A stretch of 64,000 bases of DNA, taken from assembly GCF_008274585.1 (NCBI RefSeq), contig NZ_VTRT01000003.1, forward strand, positions 248,001 to 312,000. Reading direction: 5' to 3'. The notes beneath the pieces were generated by a model. That model saw only the letters and a program-made list of their open reading frames with translations. It ran no database searches and was not told where the DNA came from. Shown here piece after piece: positions 9,233 through 17,025 of the stretch; the stretch's first letter is position 1; every line of letters starts with the position of its first letter. The stretch is from Pedobacter sp. BS3. GTDB taxonomy: Bacteria > Bacteroidota > Bacteroidia > Sphingobacteriales > Sphingobacteriaceae. Both the position numbers and the translations under genes were made by a program.

Positions 9233-9780
9233 CAAGATTTTATTGCCCTTCCGGGTGATCCGGGTTGTTTATCTGCCGGTTTCGCTGTTGACTTTTTAGC
9301 GGCAGGTTTCCGGGCGGAAGTGGCTTTGGGTACAGCTGGCTGTTTCTGAACAGGTTTATCAGCAGCCGGCTTTTTGGTACTTTGCCTGTTATCTTCCAGC
9401 TTTACTACTGCCGATTTTGAACCAACCGTTGGCGCCGCCCGTTTAATGATTGGCTTAGCCTTTGGCGAAGCGTTTTGGGTTACTTTCTCAACTACCTTGC
9501 GGGCTTTGTTGACGGTTTTTTCACTTTGATTTTTTGGACTTTGTACCGGCTTTTTCTCTTTTTCGGGGATTGCTGCGGGGGCCGGAGCAGCGGAAAATTT
9601 ACCGGCCAGCTTTTTTGCCATCCGTTTACCGGCCTTCCTGATATCTTTGGATAGCTGCTGAGCATCGTGACCTAAGCCCTTTATGGCTTCGATAAACTTT
9701 TCACTCAGGCTGTGCTCAATATCTTTTCTTAGCTGTTTTCTGCTTTCTTTTTTAGCAGTGGCTTTTTTACTTTTTTTCAT
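9232..9780 (-). CDS. Lysine/alanine/proline-rich basic protein (histone H1-like tail)
   Basis: A 182-residue, very basic, low-complexity protein. Residues 1-65 (MKKSKKATAKKESRKQL, then a likely amphipathic helix through KAGKRMAKKLAGKF) look helical. The rest consists of KKP, AAKK, KPA and similar runs like histone H1 or AlgP tails. DNA, RNA or polyphosphate binding is plausible from composition only. It has no signal peptide. The stop codon abuts the inverted-repeat element, so the last codons may have been altered by that insertion. Function unknown. Confidence 0.6.
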   Translation of the reverse strand: MKKSKKATAKKESRKQLRKDIEHSLSEKFIEAIKGLGHDAQQLSKDIRKAGKRMAKKLAGKFSAAPAPAAIPEKEKKPVQSPKNQSEKTVNKARKVVEKVTQNASPKAKPIIKRAAPTVGSKSAVVKLEDNRQSTKKPAADKPVQKQPAVPKATSARKPAAKKSTAKPADKQPGSPGRAIKS

Positions 9781-9926
9781 CTTATTTTAGGTTTTATCGT
9801 TTTTTATTTGTCTGGCAATCATGATGATCAAATGTTTAATTCAATCAGGCAAGTTTATAACACTAACTTTTCATATTTTTATTTTAAATCTATCGACATA
9901 TTTTTAAACACACAAATTATTTCACC

Positions 9927-10418
9927 ATGCCATCATTTGATATTGTAAGCAAAATAGACGGACAAACGCTTGATAATGCCATTAACAACGCTAAAAAGGA
10001 AATATTGAACCGTTATGATTTCCATGATTCTAAAAGCAGCGTTGACCTGGATAAGAAAACGAATGAAATTACCATTGTTACTGAAAATGACATGCGGCTT
10101 AAAGCTATACAGGATGCTATCATATCCCGTATGGTTAAACAGCATCTTGACCCAAAAAGTTTAGATATGGGTAAAGAACAATATGCATCAGGCAATATGA
10201 TACGTAAGGAGATCAAGGTTAAAGAGGGTATTGATAAGGAGGCGGCCAAGAAAATTGTTAAAAAAATTAAAGACAGCGGCCTTAAGGTGCAGGCTTCTAT
10301 TATGGACGACCAGGTGCGTGTGCAGGGTAAAAAGATCGATGATCTGCAGGCGGTTATTGCGCTTTGCCGGAATGAAGATTTTGGTCAGCCGTTGCAGTTT
10401 ATTAATATGCGGAATTAG
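9927..10418 (+). CDS. yajQ: YajQ family nucleotide-binding protein
   Basis: A 163-residue cytoplasmic protein of the UPF0234/YajQ family, some members of which bind cyclic-di-GMP or nucleic acid. It opens with MPSFDIVSKIDGQTLDNAINNA and contains EILNRYDFHDSKSS, both characteristic, then the duplicated half with KKIVKKIKDSGLKVQASIMDDQVRVQGKKIDDLQ and the C-terminal FGQPLQFINMR. Length is standard. It precedes rnhA by 40 bases. Confidence 0.93.
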   Translation: MPSFDIVSKIDGQTLDNAINNAKKEILNRYDFHDSKSSVDLDKKTNEITIVTENDMRLKAIQDAIISRMVKQHLDPKSLDMGKEQYASGNMIRKEIKVKEGIDKEAAKKIVKKIKDSGLKVQASIMDDQVRVQGKKIDDLQAVIALCRNEDFGQPLQFINMRN

Positions 10419-10458
10419 GGGATAGTGAACCTGCTAAAATGCGTATACTTGTGCCCTA

Positions 10459-10926
10459 ATGGCAATAGAGATTTTTACAGATGGCGCTTCAAGCGGCAAT
10501 CCCGGCCCTGGCGGCTATGGTGTTATCTTACGTTCGGGGCAGCATTACAAGGAACTTTCGGCTGGATACCGGAAAACTACCAACAACCGGATGGAGCTGC
10601 TGGCTGTAATAACCGGCCTGGAAGCACTGAAAAAACCGGGACAAACGGTACTTATTTATTCCGATTCAAAATACATTATTGATGCCGTGGAGAAAAAATG
10701 GGTATTTGGCTGGCTGAAGAAAGGTTTTGCCGGCAAAAAGAACAAGGATCTCTGGCTGCGCTTTCTTGAACTGTATAAGCTACATTCCATCCGTTTTATC
10801 TGGGTTAAAGGCCATGCCGGTCATCCTGAAAATGAACGTTGCGACCAGTTGGCCGTGGCTGCATCGCAAAATAAACAAACCTGGCTTATTGATACGGTCT
10901 TTGAAGCCGAATGTCCGGTTGGTTAG
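10459..10926 (+). CDS. rnhA: Ribonuclease HI
   Basis: Cleaves the RNA strand of RNA-DNA hybrids using two metal ions. The 155 residues start with IEIFTDGASSGNPGPGGYG, giving the first catalytic Asp. NNRMELLAVITGLEAL supplies the Glu, YSDSKYIIDAV the second Asp, and WVKGHAGHPENERCDQLA the active-site loop and last Asp. Length is normal. A TATACTTG, one mismatch from a Bacteroidota -7 box, lies just before the ATG, so a very short leader is possible. Confidence 0.95.
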   Translation: MAIEIFTDGASSGNPGPGGYGVILRSGQHYKELSAGYRKTTNNRMELLAVITGLEALKKPGQTVLIYSDSKYIIDAVEKKWVFGWLKKGFAGKKNKDLWLRFLELYKLHSIRFIWVKGHAGHPENERCDQLAVAASQNKQTWLIDTVFEAECPVG

Positions 10927-10953
10927 GTAGGTTATACGCCTGATAATTCTGGA

Positions 10954-11203
10954 ATATGTTTAAATTTCACGAAACAATGGTTTTATTGCGGCTGGTGTCT
11001 CCACCAGCAGCGGCTGAAGCCATGAGGGTGTCTAAAAAGCCTTCACGTCATTCCGCCCCGAGTACTCGGGGGATCAGGAATCTCCTAAATGTAGCATTGA
11101 CGGTGCTTTAATATCCTAAATCGAGTTCAGGGTGACGGAAAAAACAAGCTTTTTAGACACCGTCCATCCACAATTACCCACATCTGTGAAATTTAAACAT
11201 GTT
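10954..11203. mobile_element. Nested inverted-repeat element B
   Basis: The outer inverted repeats are 10954-10970 (ATATGTTTAAATTTCAC) and 11186-11203 (GTGAAATTTAAACATGTT). Inside lies a second pair, 11027-11040 (GGTGTCTAAAAAGC) and 11148-11161 (its complement). The interior also has a GCTGGTG/CACCAGC hairpin at 10991-11008 and a CCCGAGTACTCGGG palindrome near 11057. No coding capacity is seen. It occupies nearly all of the gap between rnhA and the pterin dehydratase gene and may end transcription from both sides. Confidence 0.6.
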
Positions 11204-11247
11204 CTAAGTCCCGTACTATTAATTTACAGCGCTTAGGGGGTGAATTT

Positions 11248-11490
11248 TTATTTACTTTGCCCCGTTAAAAGCTGATCTATTTCGGAGGCAAGCTGCTCGT
11301 CTTTTTCAGAAATACGTCCTTCATCATGGGTGTATAACCAGATCTCTACCTTATTCCACACATTAGTCCATTGCGGATGATGCTGGTGCTTTTCCGCCAG
11401 CAGAGCTACGCGGGTCATAAAGGCAAATGCCTCCGGGAAATCGGCGAATAAAAATTCCCTGTAAAGTTTGTTATCAATTTGCTGCCACAT
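11248..11490 (-). CDS. phhB: 4a-hydroxytetrahydrobiopterin dehydratase (pterin-4a-carbinolamine dehydratase)
   Basis: An 80-residue protein that dehydrates 4a-hydroxytetrahydropterin to regenerate the cofactor of aromatic amino acid hydroxylases. The active-site pattern [23 protein letters not shown] (residues 34-56) has the conserved His pair, Pro-x-Trp and Asn-Lys-Val positions. It is shorter than many homologues (about 95) at the N-terminus, but no better start is visible. No hydroxylase gene is nearby. Confidence 0.88.
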   Translation of the reverse strand: MWQQIDNKLYREFLFADFPEAFAFMTRVALLAEKHQHHPQWTNVWNKVEIWLYTHDEGRISEKDEQLASEIDQLLTGQSK

Positions 11491-11496
11491 GAGAAA

Positions 11497-11547
11497 AAAT
11501 CAAAAGTCAAAATTAAAAAGTCAAAAGTTAAATCCCGTACATACGGG
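11497..11547. repeat. AAAAGTC-type heptamer tract and CCCGTA palindrome
   Basis: Imperfect heptamers (AAAAGTC, AAAATTA, AAAAGTT) are followed by the palindrome TCCCGTACATACGGGA. Similar heptamer tracts lie near 32883, 34026, 35826, 39604 and 43271, and the palindrome recurs near 9163 and 37062. No gene is predicted here. Confidence 0.5.
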
Positions 11548-11633
11548 AAAATCCTGAAGGGCTCATCGAGGTCTGAATAAAAACAAATACATCAATAATT
11601 AACAACCCGACTATTCGGATTATGGATTGAAAA

Positions 11634-11885
11634 TTATTCCTGTGCTTTTTCTTTTATCTTTTGGTCAATATGAGCCGACAATTCATTGAGCTCCTCGATA
11701 GTTAAACGCCACTTTCCGGGGTCTTCTATTTCCAGCGTACCATCCACAGATCGCTTCAGTAAAACAGGGTTTGGAGCGCCGGTAATCATTTCTACCTTAA
11801 ACCTGTTTAATTCGGCATCTAAAGGCGTCACAATGAGGCTCATGATCATTCCTCTTACCGGGAACTCTGTCGTAAACAAATCCAT
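11634..11885 (-). CDS. Small hypothetical protein, paralogue of the next gene
   Basis: An 83-residue cytoplasmic protein of unknown family. The ATG at 11885 (MDLFTTEFPVRG) is preferred to the one four codons upstream because it aligns with the start of its neighbour (MKSFKIMFPLNG). Both share the order: N-terminal strand, a central P-x-P-[VL]-LL segment, a Trp-containing W-[RS]-L-[TD] motif and a C-terminal helix ending near I-x-x-[KE]L. This points to tandem duplication. No catalytic motif is visible. Confidence 0.6.
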   Translation of the reverse strand: MDLFTTEFPVRGMIMSLIVTPLDAELNRFKVEMITGAPNPVLLKRSVDGTLEIEDPGKWRLTIEELNELSAHIDQKIKEKAQE

Positions 11886-11958
11886 ACCCTGCTGCATTTA
11901 ACAGAACAACATACAAAACCGGCAGGAGTTTGCCGAACGCCTTAATTTATTACTTACG

Positions 11959-12228
11959 TTAAAGGGCATTCACTCCTGACGAAAATGGCTCGGCTTTATT
12001 AAGTTCATCGCTTATTTTTTGTCCCAATAGATGAATTTGCTCGTCATCAAGCGACCAATGATCCTGCGACTTACATTTCCAGGTATGATCACAAAGTTCT
12101 AAAAGTAATGGATGCGGGTCATTCACATTCCGCATTACGGAATAGCGCATATCATTTGCATCCATCGACTCAACGAGTAACTCGGTTTCCACGCCGTTAA
12201 GCGGAAACATTATTTTAAAGGATTTCAT
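11959..12228 (-). CDS. Small hypothetical protein, paralogue of the downstream gene
   Basis: An 89-residue protein of unknown function: MKSFKIMFPLNGVETELLVES, then NDPHPLLLELCDHTWKC and a C-terminal LDDEQIHLLGQKISDELNKAE helix. It lies 73 bases upstream of its weaker relative in the same direction, probably in one unit. No signal peptide or membrane segment is present. Two cysteines in the centre (LCDHTWKCKS) are absent from the paralogue. Confidence 0.6.
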   Translation of the reverse strand: MKSFKIMFPLNGVETELLVESMDANDMRYSVMRNVNDPHPLLLELCDHTWKCKSQDHWSLDDEQIHLLGQKISDELNKAEPFSSGVNAL

Positions 12229-12263
12229 CTGTTTATTTATTTTTATGACAGATAATACATAAA

Positions 12264-12461
12264 TCAGGGAGCCGGTGTTGGAGGTACGGTTGTAGTTGTA
12301 TCGGTAACTCCGGTAGATGTGGTATCCATCATATTCATGCTATCCCGCATGCTTGTGTCAGACATCATGGAATCTGCATTCTGGTTATTCCGGTTTTTCG
12401 AATTACATCCTGCAAAAGCTATACCTGCAATGGCAAGAACTGTTAAAAGTTTTGTTTTCAT
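12264..12461 (-). CDS. Small lipoprotein with Met/Ser/Asp/Thr-rich tail
   Basis: A 65-residue precursor. It has a clear lipoprotein signal (MKTKLLTVLAIAGIAFAGC, with lipobox AFAGC), then a disordered tail of repeats such as DSMMSDTSMRDSMNMMD and a Thr/Pro end. It is likely a lipid-anchored periplasmic or outer-membrane peptide, and no function can be assigned. It is transcribed away from the DUF4142 gene; the 619-base gap between them holds duplicated DNA and hairpin repeats. Confidence 0.6.
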   Translation of the reverse strand: MKTKLLTVLAIAGIAFAGCNSKNRNNQNADSMMSDTSMRDSMNMMDTTSTGVTDTTTTVPPTPAP

Positions 12462-12502
12462 GAGCTGTTTTTTTATAGGTAATACTTACAGTGTAACAAT
12501 TG

Positions 12503-12660
12503 TTGCAGGATTCTGATTTCAGAAATTCACTTTTTATTAGCCTATCGCCCTTCCTTGGTTTAGCAAACCATCAACCTGGTAAAAACTATTACCAAACCCA
12601 ATTGTGTTATACATCATCTTAAAATACATTACTATGAAAACAACAAATTTGGTTATTATT
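12503..12660 (+). repeat. Direct repeat copy of the DUF4142 gene's upstream region and first codons
   Basis: Bases 12503-12660 repeat at 12948-13107 with only two substitutions and a two-base length difference. The repeat covers the untranslated region and the first nine codons of the intact gene at 13081. The two copies flank 287 bases of hairpin-rich DNA. This is a recent duplication. Confidence 0.9.
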
Positions 12661-12711
12661 CAAACGCCCTGGTTTGTGTCTCCACGAACCGGTATTGGAG
12701 AAGTTTCGTGA
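12634..12711 (+). pseudogene. Truncated start of a DUF4142 lipoprotein gene
   Basis: The duplicated ATG begins MKTTNLVII exactly like the intact gene at 13081, then runs into the inserted hairpin repeat and stops after 25 codons. If the duplicated upstream DNA carries a promoter, a short transcript and peptide could still be made. It is a fragment, not a functional lipoprotein. Confidence 0.75.
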
Positions 12712-12947
12712 AGGCATGAAACTTTGCCGGAGCCGGAGGCTCAAGGGTAAAACGGACGAAGCTGGAGCTTCGCCCGATCGCTACCTTATGAAATGACGTT
12801 ACGAGAAAGCAACCGAACGAAGTGAGCCAACGCCCCGGTTTGAGTCTCCACGAGCCGGTATCAGAGAAGTTTCGTGAAGACACGAAATATGAGCGAAGCC
12901 GGAGGCTTAAATGTAAAACGGACGAAGCCGGAGCTTCGCCCGATCAA
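12663..12947. repeat. Two tandem copies of a GTGTCT(T/C)CAC-core hairpin repeat
   Basis: Sub-copies start at 12663 and 12829. Each begins AACGCCC(C/T)GGTTTG and carries two hairpins with a GTGTCTCCAC or GTGAAGACAC-like centre, then GTAAAACGGACGAAGC and GGAGCTTCGCCCGATC. The same unit lies inverted at 37112-37175. There is no coding capacity. It sits precisely between the two direct repeats of the DUF4142 start region. Confidence 0.75.
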
Positions 12948-13080
12948 TTGCAGGATTCTGATTTCAGAAATTCACTTTTTATTAGTCTATCGCCCCTCCT
13001 TGGTTTAGCAAACCATCAACCTGGTAAAAACTATTACCAAACCCAATTGTGTTATATACATCATCTTAAAATACATTACT

Positions 13081-13659
13081 ATGAAAACAACAAATTTGGT
13101 TATTATTCTGACTGCCGCCCTTTTTCAGTGCTGCCAGAATAGCGGGGACAAGGCTTCTTCCGCCAATAACTTATCTAACGGCACTGCTTTAAACCGGACA
13201 GACTACAGCGAAGAATCAGGTGCGGATGCTGACTCTAATGACTTTATTAAAAAAGCTGCCGATGGCGGTATGCTGGAAGTAGAGCTGGGAAAGCTGGCGC
13301 AACAAAAGGCCGCATCGGTACGTGTTAAGAATTTCGGCACGATGATGGTCACCGACCATACAAAGGCAAATAATGAACTAAAGCAGATTGCACAGCAACA
13401 CCAGGTAGTTGTACCATCCGGGCTTAGTCCTGAAAGTAAAAGCCATGTGGATGAACTGGGCAAGCTGTCAGGCTCTCAATTTGATAAAAACTATATCAAT
13501 ATGATGGTGACAGACCATGTAAAAGATATCGGCCTGTTTGAAAATACCGGCGCAAAAAGCAGGATGAATGATTTAAATCAATTTGCAAAGAAAACACTTC
13601 CTACCCTTAAAATGCACCTTGATTCGGCTAAGGCTATCCAAGCGGATATCAGCTTATAA
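13081..13659 (+). CDS. DUF4142 family lipoprotein
   Basis: A 192-residue exported protein. The signal peptide ends in a lipobox-like LFQC near residue 17. The rest is a helical DUF4142 domain: NDFIKKAADGGMLEVELGKLAQQKAA, VKNFGTMMVTDHTKANNELKQIA, and a second, ferritin-like helix pair with NMMVTDHVKDIGLFEN. The family is common in Bacteroidota envelopes; its function is not established. The start region is duplicated upstream (12503-12660). A bidirectional terminator follows. Confidence 0.88.
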   Translation: MKTTNLVIILTAALFQCCQNSGDKASSANNLSNGTALNRTDYSEESGADADSNDFIKKAADGGMLEVELGKLAQQKAASVRVKNFGTMMVTDHTKANNELKQIAQQHQVVVPSGLSPESKSHVDELGKLSGSQFDKNYINMMVTDHVKDIGLFENTGAKSRMNDLNQFAKKTLPTLKMHLDSAKAIQADISL

Positions 13660-13666
13660 TTATCAC

Positions 13667-13706
13667 AAAAAAAGAGGCATCCAAATAATGGAATGCCTCT
13701 TTTTTA
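13667..13706. terminator. Bidirectional terminator between DUF4142 and cold-shock genes
   Basis: Arms AAAAAGAGGCAT and ATGCCTCTTTTT flank a 12-base loop, with A and T runs on the two sides. It lies between two convergent genes, just after the DUF4142 stop and 20 bases from the cold-shock stop, so it can serve both. Confidence 0.85.
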
Positions 13707-13726
13707 CTTCTTTGTATGGTATTTAA

Positions 13727-13924
13727 CTAAGCTCTTTTTACATTAACAGCTTGAAGACCTTTGCGACCTTCGGCTTCTTCATACTCCACATCATCATTGT
13801 CGCGAAGCCCGTTTAAGCCTCCTGCAACATCTTTAAAATGTACGAAGATATCTTTACCGTCTTCGCCAACAATAAAACCATAACCTTTCTGGCTGTTAAA
13901 CCATTTTACTTTTCCAGTTTTCAT
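13727..13924 (-). CDS. cspA: Cold-shock domain protein
   Basis: A 65-residue single-stranded nucleic-acid-binding OB-fold protein. It contains GKVKWFNSQKGYGFI (RNP-1) and DIFVHFKDV (RNP-2), followed by GLQAVNVKRA. The length is standard for CspA-type RNA chaperones. The leader of about 75 nt inferred from the upstream promoter match fits the long untranslated regions that control such genes. Confidence 0.95.
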   Translation of the reverse strand: MKTGKVKWFNSQKGYGFIVGEDGKDIFVHFKDVAGGLNGLRDNDDVEYEEAEGRKGLQAVNVKRA

Positions 13925-14005
13925 ATATTCTATTTTTATTAATTATACTGTATTGTCTAACTGAAAAATAATGGCTTTTAATCAGAAATCCTGTATACAG
14001 TTTGT

Positions 14006-14034
14006 CAAAGATATGGTTTTATCTCAGAAGTCAA
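14006..14034 (-). promoter_or_regulatory. Putative promoter of the cold-shock gene
   Basis: Read on the minus strand, TTG at 14032-14034 is followed after 18 bases by TATCTTTG (14006-14013). This matches the Bacteroidota TTG ... TAnnTTTG pattern. The position predicts a leader of about 75 nt. Sequence match only. Confidence 0.55.
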
Positions 14035-14053
14035 CTATCAGCATATAAATAAT

Positions 14054-14689
14054 TTATTTATTCGGCTGGGGCGTTAAACGCAGATAAGGCTTAACTTCTC
14101 TGAAACCTTTAGGAAATTTAGCCGGAATATCTTCTGTTTTGATAGCAGGCGAAACCACCACATCTTCACCCTCTTTCCAGTCGGCCGGCGTAGCTACACT
14201 ATACTTATCGGTTAGCTGTAAGGAATCGATCACACGCAGGATCTCCTGGAAATTACGTCCGGTTGATGCCGGATAGGTGATAATTAACTTAATGGTTTTA
14301 TCGGGTGCTATTACAAACAACGACCTTACGGTGGCTGTTGCCGATGCATTGGGGTGGATCATATTATAGGCTTCGGCAACTTCACGGTTTTCGTCGGCAA
14401 TAATGGGGAAGTCAACTTCAACATCCTGGGTTTCGTTAATATCCTTGATCCATCCTTTATGTGATTCTGCCGAATCTACGCTTAACGCGATCACCTTTAC
14501 GTTACGTTTGGCAAATTCATCTTTTAATGCAGCAGTGCGCCCTAATTCTGTTGTACAAACCGGTGTATAATCGGCCGGGTGCGAGAAAAGAACTGCCCAG
14601 CTATCGCCTAAATAATCGTAAAAGTCAATTTCGCCTTGCGAAGTTTGTGCTTTAAAGTTTGGTGCTTTATCACCTAATCGTAAGCTCAT
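14054..14689 (-). CDS. 1-Cys peroxiredoxin (Prx6 type)
   Basis: A 211-residue thiol peroxidase that reduces hydrogen peroxide and organic peroxides. The active-site stretch SHPADYTPVCTTELG (residues 36-50) holds the peroxidatic Cys. The long C-terminal extension after DSLQLTDKYSVATPADWKEGEDVVV marks the Prx6 subgroup, and the length agrees. No second resolving Cys is visible. A perfect 17-base palindrome lies 32 bases before the start and may be an operator. Confidence 0.93.
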   Translation of the reverse strand: MSLRLGDKAPNFKAQTSQGEIDFYDYLGDSWAVLFSHPADYTPVCTTELGRTAALKDEFAKRNVKVIALSVDSAESHKGWIKDINETQDVEVDFPIIADENREVAEAYNMIHPNASATATVRSLFVIAPDKTIKLIITYPASTGRNFQEILRVIDSLQLTDKYSVATPADWKEGEDVVVSPAIKTEDIPAKFPKGFREVKPYLRLTPQPNK

Positions 14690-14720
14690 AGTTTTAATAT
14701 TTATTGTTTAACAATTAATG

Positions 14721-14737
14721 TCTACTAAGTTAGTAGA
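14721..14737. promoter_or_regulatory. Perfect 17-base palindrome upstream of the peroxiredoxin gene
   Basis: TCTACTAAGTTAGTAGA is an 8-base inverted repeat around a central G, 32 bases before the peroxiredoxin ATG. Size and symmetry suit a dimeric winged-helix regulator (MarR, HxlR or similar). No regulator gene is adjacent, so the binding protein is unknown. Confidence 0.5.
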
Positions 14738-14777
14738 TTTAATATTGAAATAACCAATATAAATTATAATAGTTTGG

Positions 14778-15695
14778 TCAAAATAATGTATTTTGTTTTT
14801 TGATCAGCTTCGGGCCGCTGATATTGAGGCCCGTAAGCGCATTCAGTTTATTCACCGTATAATCAGCCAGTATAGGAGTATCTTTTTCATCATGCTGATG
14901 CAGGAAAAAATAAACCGACTGCAAACCGTTCTCTAACCATTCGGTGATGCGTTCGGCCCATTGATCTATACGTTCATAATCAGTAGGATGCAAACCGTTA
15001 CCTACAAAGCGGACAAATGCTTCCGGTATAGTGAGCTCCATGTGCACGCAATCCCGGCGACCGCTGGCATCGGTAATTACGGCCCCCTTCTTTAATTCAG
15101 CAAGCATGGTAAATAATTCGTTCCTTGCTCCGGTATCACTAAACCAATCTTTATGGCGCACTTCAACAAATACCTTAAAATCTTCCGGTAAATGTTCAAG
15201 ATAGCTTTTCAGAGCCGTAAAGTTCTTCGGGCCAAAGTTATCATTCAGCTGCAGAAAGGCCGGCCCCAGGTAATTGCCAAATGCGGCCATACTTTCCAGG
15301 TAACTGTTGGTTGCTTCTTCTGCCCCAAGTAACCGTTTAATATGTGTGATCTGACGTGGAAATTTAGGGCAAAACAAAAATTCCTTTCCGGCCGATTCAG
15401 CTTTTTCACGCCAGGCGCTTACCTGTTCAGGCTTTGGCATGGCATAAAAAATGCCATTCATTTCTATGCTGTTAAAATGCTTCACATATTCAGAAAGGAA
15501 ATCGGCCTCTTTGGTTTTTTCGGGATAAATAAGACCGATCCATTCTTTTCGCCCCCATTTGGCACAACCGGTATATATTCCCGGATGCCGGGCTACGGTT
15601 TGCCCGGATAATACTTTTCGTGTAAGCAGGGTATCTTCGGGAAGATCAAAATCAACCTGCAAAAGTTCATTCAAAGGTAAACGGCCAAACTCCAT
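14778..15695 (-). CDS. DUF72 (YecE-like) TIM-barrel protein
   Basis: A 305-residue DUF72 protein of unknown biochemical role. Recognisable parts are IYTGCAKWGRKEWIGLIYP, FNSIEMNGIFYAMPKPEQVSAW, FCPKFPRQITHIKRL, and FVEVRHKDWF. No signal peptide. It lies downstream of the rplT terminator on the same strand, so it probably has its own promoter. Confidence 0.88.
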   Translation of the reverse strand: MEFGRLPLNELLQVDFDLPEDTLLTRKVLSGQTVARHPGIYTGCAKWGRKEWIGLIYPEKTKEADFLSEYVKHFNSIEMNGIFYAMPKPEQVSAWREKAESAGKEFLFCPKFPRQITHIKRLLGAEEATNSYLESMAAFGNYLGPAFLQLNDNFGPKNFTALKSYLEHLPEDFKVFVEVRHKDWFSDTGARNELFTMLAELKKGAVITDASGRRDCVHMELTIPEAFVRFVGNGLHPTDYERIDQWAERITEWLENGLQSVYFFLHQHDEKDTPILADYTVNKLNALTGLNISGPKLIKKQNTLF

Positions 15696-15734
15696 AAGCG
15701 GATATTATCAGTTAGGTTTTACCTTACAAAAATA

Positions 15735-15766
15735 AAAAAGGGAAGCAGATAACTGCTCCCCTTTTT
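15735..15766 (-). terminator. Terminator after rplT
   Basis: Arms AAAAAGGGAAGCAG and CTGCTCCCCTTTTT form a G/C-rich stem with one mismatch and flanking A/T runs. It is placed 22 bases past the rplT stop in the direction of transcription and separates the translation operon from the DUF72 gene. Confidence 0.8.
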
Positions 15767-15787
15767 CTATGTTATTTCTGATACTGT

Positions 15788-16132
15788 TTATTTTACAGCA
15801 TCAACAATAGCTTTGAACGCTTCCGGCTCATTCATGGCTAAATCGGCCAGTACTTTACGGTTTAAACCGATGTTTTTGGCTGATAATTTACCCATTAACT
15901 GTGAATAGGAAATTCCATGATGGCGGGCGCCTGCGTTGATACGTTGTATCCATAAAGCCCTGAATTCTCTCTTTTTAGCTTTACGATCGCGGTAAGCGTA
16001 TTGTAAACCTTTTTCTACTGTGTTTTTGGCAATGGTGTAAACCTTGCTGCGTGATCCCCAATAACCTTTGGCTAATTTCAGGATCTTTTTTCTTCTTCTT
16101 CTTGAAGCTACTGCGTTAACCGAACGTGGCAT
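15788..16132 (-). CDS. rplT: 50S ribosomal protein L20
   Basis: A 114-residue 23S rRNA-binding protein needed early in large-subunit assembly. It starts [37 protein letters not shown], with the basic extension, and contains [23 protein letters not shown]. Last gene of thrS-infC-rpmI-rplT, 90 bases after rpmI. In other bacteria L20 represses the rpmI-rplT mRNA, and the gap before it may hold such a site, but I see no clear pseudoknot. Confidence 0.97.
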   Translation of the reverse strand: MPRSVNAVASRRRRKKILKLAKGYWGSRSKVYTIAKNTVEKGLQYAYRDRKAKKREFRALWIQRINAGARHHGISYSQLMGKLSAKNIGLNRKVLADLAMNEPEAFKAIVDAVK

Positions 16133-16222
16133 GTTGTTTTGTTTTTTGGTAAACGGTGTTTAGTTACTCTAAATCTTTGGCCGGATTACCGGCACCGGGT
16201 ACCTGGTTAAAAAATTTGTTGT

Positions 16223-16423
16223 TTACTTCCCGATACAAAGCATACGTTTTACGTTACCTAAATCAGCATCAGCTACTAAGCTGCTCTGACCTAAATTACG
16301 CTTACGTTTTTTAGACATCTTGGTTAAGATGTGGCTCATGTATGCGTTGTTTCTCTTGATTTTACCTGTTCCAGTAAGCTTAAACCGCTTTTTGGCACTG
16401 GAATTGGTTTTCATTTTTGGCAT
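16223..16423 (-). CDS. rpmI: 50S ribosomal protein L35
   Basis: A 66-residue basic protein starting [35 protein letters not shown], diagnostic for L35. It lies 32 bases after infC and 90 before rplT on the same strand, the conserved order. Confidence 0.97.
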   Translation of the reverse strand: MPKMKTNSSAKKRFKLTGTGKIKRNNAYMSHILTKMSKKRKRNLGQSSLVADADLGNVKRMLCIGK

Positions 16424-16455
16424 AACAGATATATTAACAATTAATAGTTTACTAC

Positions 16456-17025
16456 TTATTTTTTTGAGCCTTTGGGCGCTACGGTAAGAAACATACGTTT
16501 CCCTTCCAGTTTCGGAAGCTGCTCAACCTTGCCGACTTCTTCTAATGCCTGGGCAAACTTTAATAAAAGTATTTCGCCCTGCTCTTTATATACAATTGCC
16601 CGGCCCTTAAAATGCACATAGGCCCGAACTTTCTCGCCGTTCTCTAAGAACCCAATGGCATGCTTCAGCTTAAACTGAAAATCATGATCGTTGGTATTAG
16701 GGCCAAAGCGTATCTCTTTAATAACGGTTTGCTTGGCGTTGGCCTTGATCTCCTTCAGCTTTTTCTTTTGCTCATATATAAACTTATTATAATCAATAAC
16801 CTTACATACGGGCGGATTTGCATTCGGTGAGATCTCTACCAAATCTAACTCCTGCTCTTCGGCAATGGCAAGAGCCTGACGCAACGGAAAAATGCCCGGT
16901 TCAACATTATCGCCTACCAAACGCACTTCCGGTGCTTTGATATGCTCATTGATGTTGTGTTCTGCTTCTTTCTTTTTAAACGGAGGGCGTGGGCCCCTGT
17001 TAAAACCTGGTCTTCCTAATGCCAA
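16456..17025 (-). CDS. infC: Translation initiation factor IF-3
   Basis: Keeps 30S subunits free and checks start-codon pairing. The 189 residues include [18 protein letters not shown]-like N-terminal sequence (here [17 protein letters not shown]), [29 protein letters not shown], and the C-terminal domain with [20 protein letters not shown] and VHFKGRAI. The start is TTG at 17025; a stop codon lies in frame three codons upstream and there is no ATG that keeps the family N-terminus. A non-AUG start is a known self-regulation feature of infC in enterobacteria. It begins 12 bases after thrS. Confidence 0.95.
   Translation of the reverse strand: MALGRPGFNRGPRPPFKKKEAEHNINEHIKAPEVRLVGDNVEPGIFPLRQALAIAEEQELDLVEISPNANPPVCKVIDYNKFIYEQKKKLKEIKANAKQTVIKEIRFGPNTNDHDFQFKLKHAIGFLENGEKVRAYVHFKGRAIVYKEQGEILLLKFAQALEEVGKVEQLPKLEGKRMFLTVAPKGSKK

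Noticed and set aside
10954-11203. Bacterial small RNA gene
   Set aside because: The hairpins are better explained as a nested inverted-repeat element with copies elsewhere; no promoter or isolated terminator supports an RNA gene.
12663-12947. CRISPR-like array
   Set aside because: Only two long imperfect sub-copies with no spacer pattern and no cas genes.
12822-13142. 106-codon plus-strand frame overlapping the DUF4142 start
   Set aside because: Composed of hairpin repeat and duplicated leader, and overlaps the real gene in another frame.
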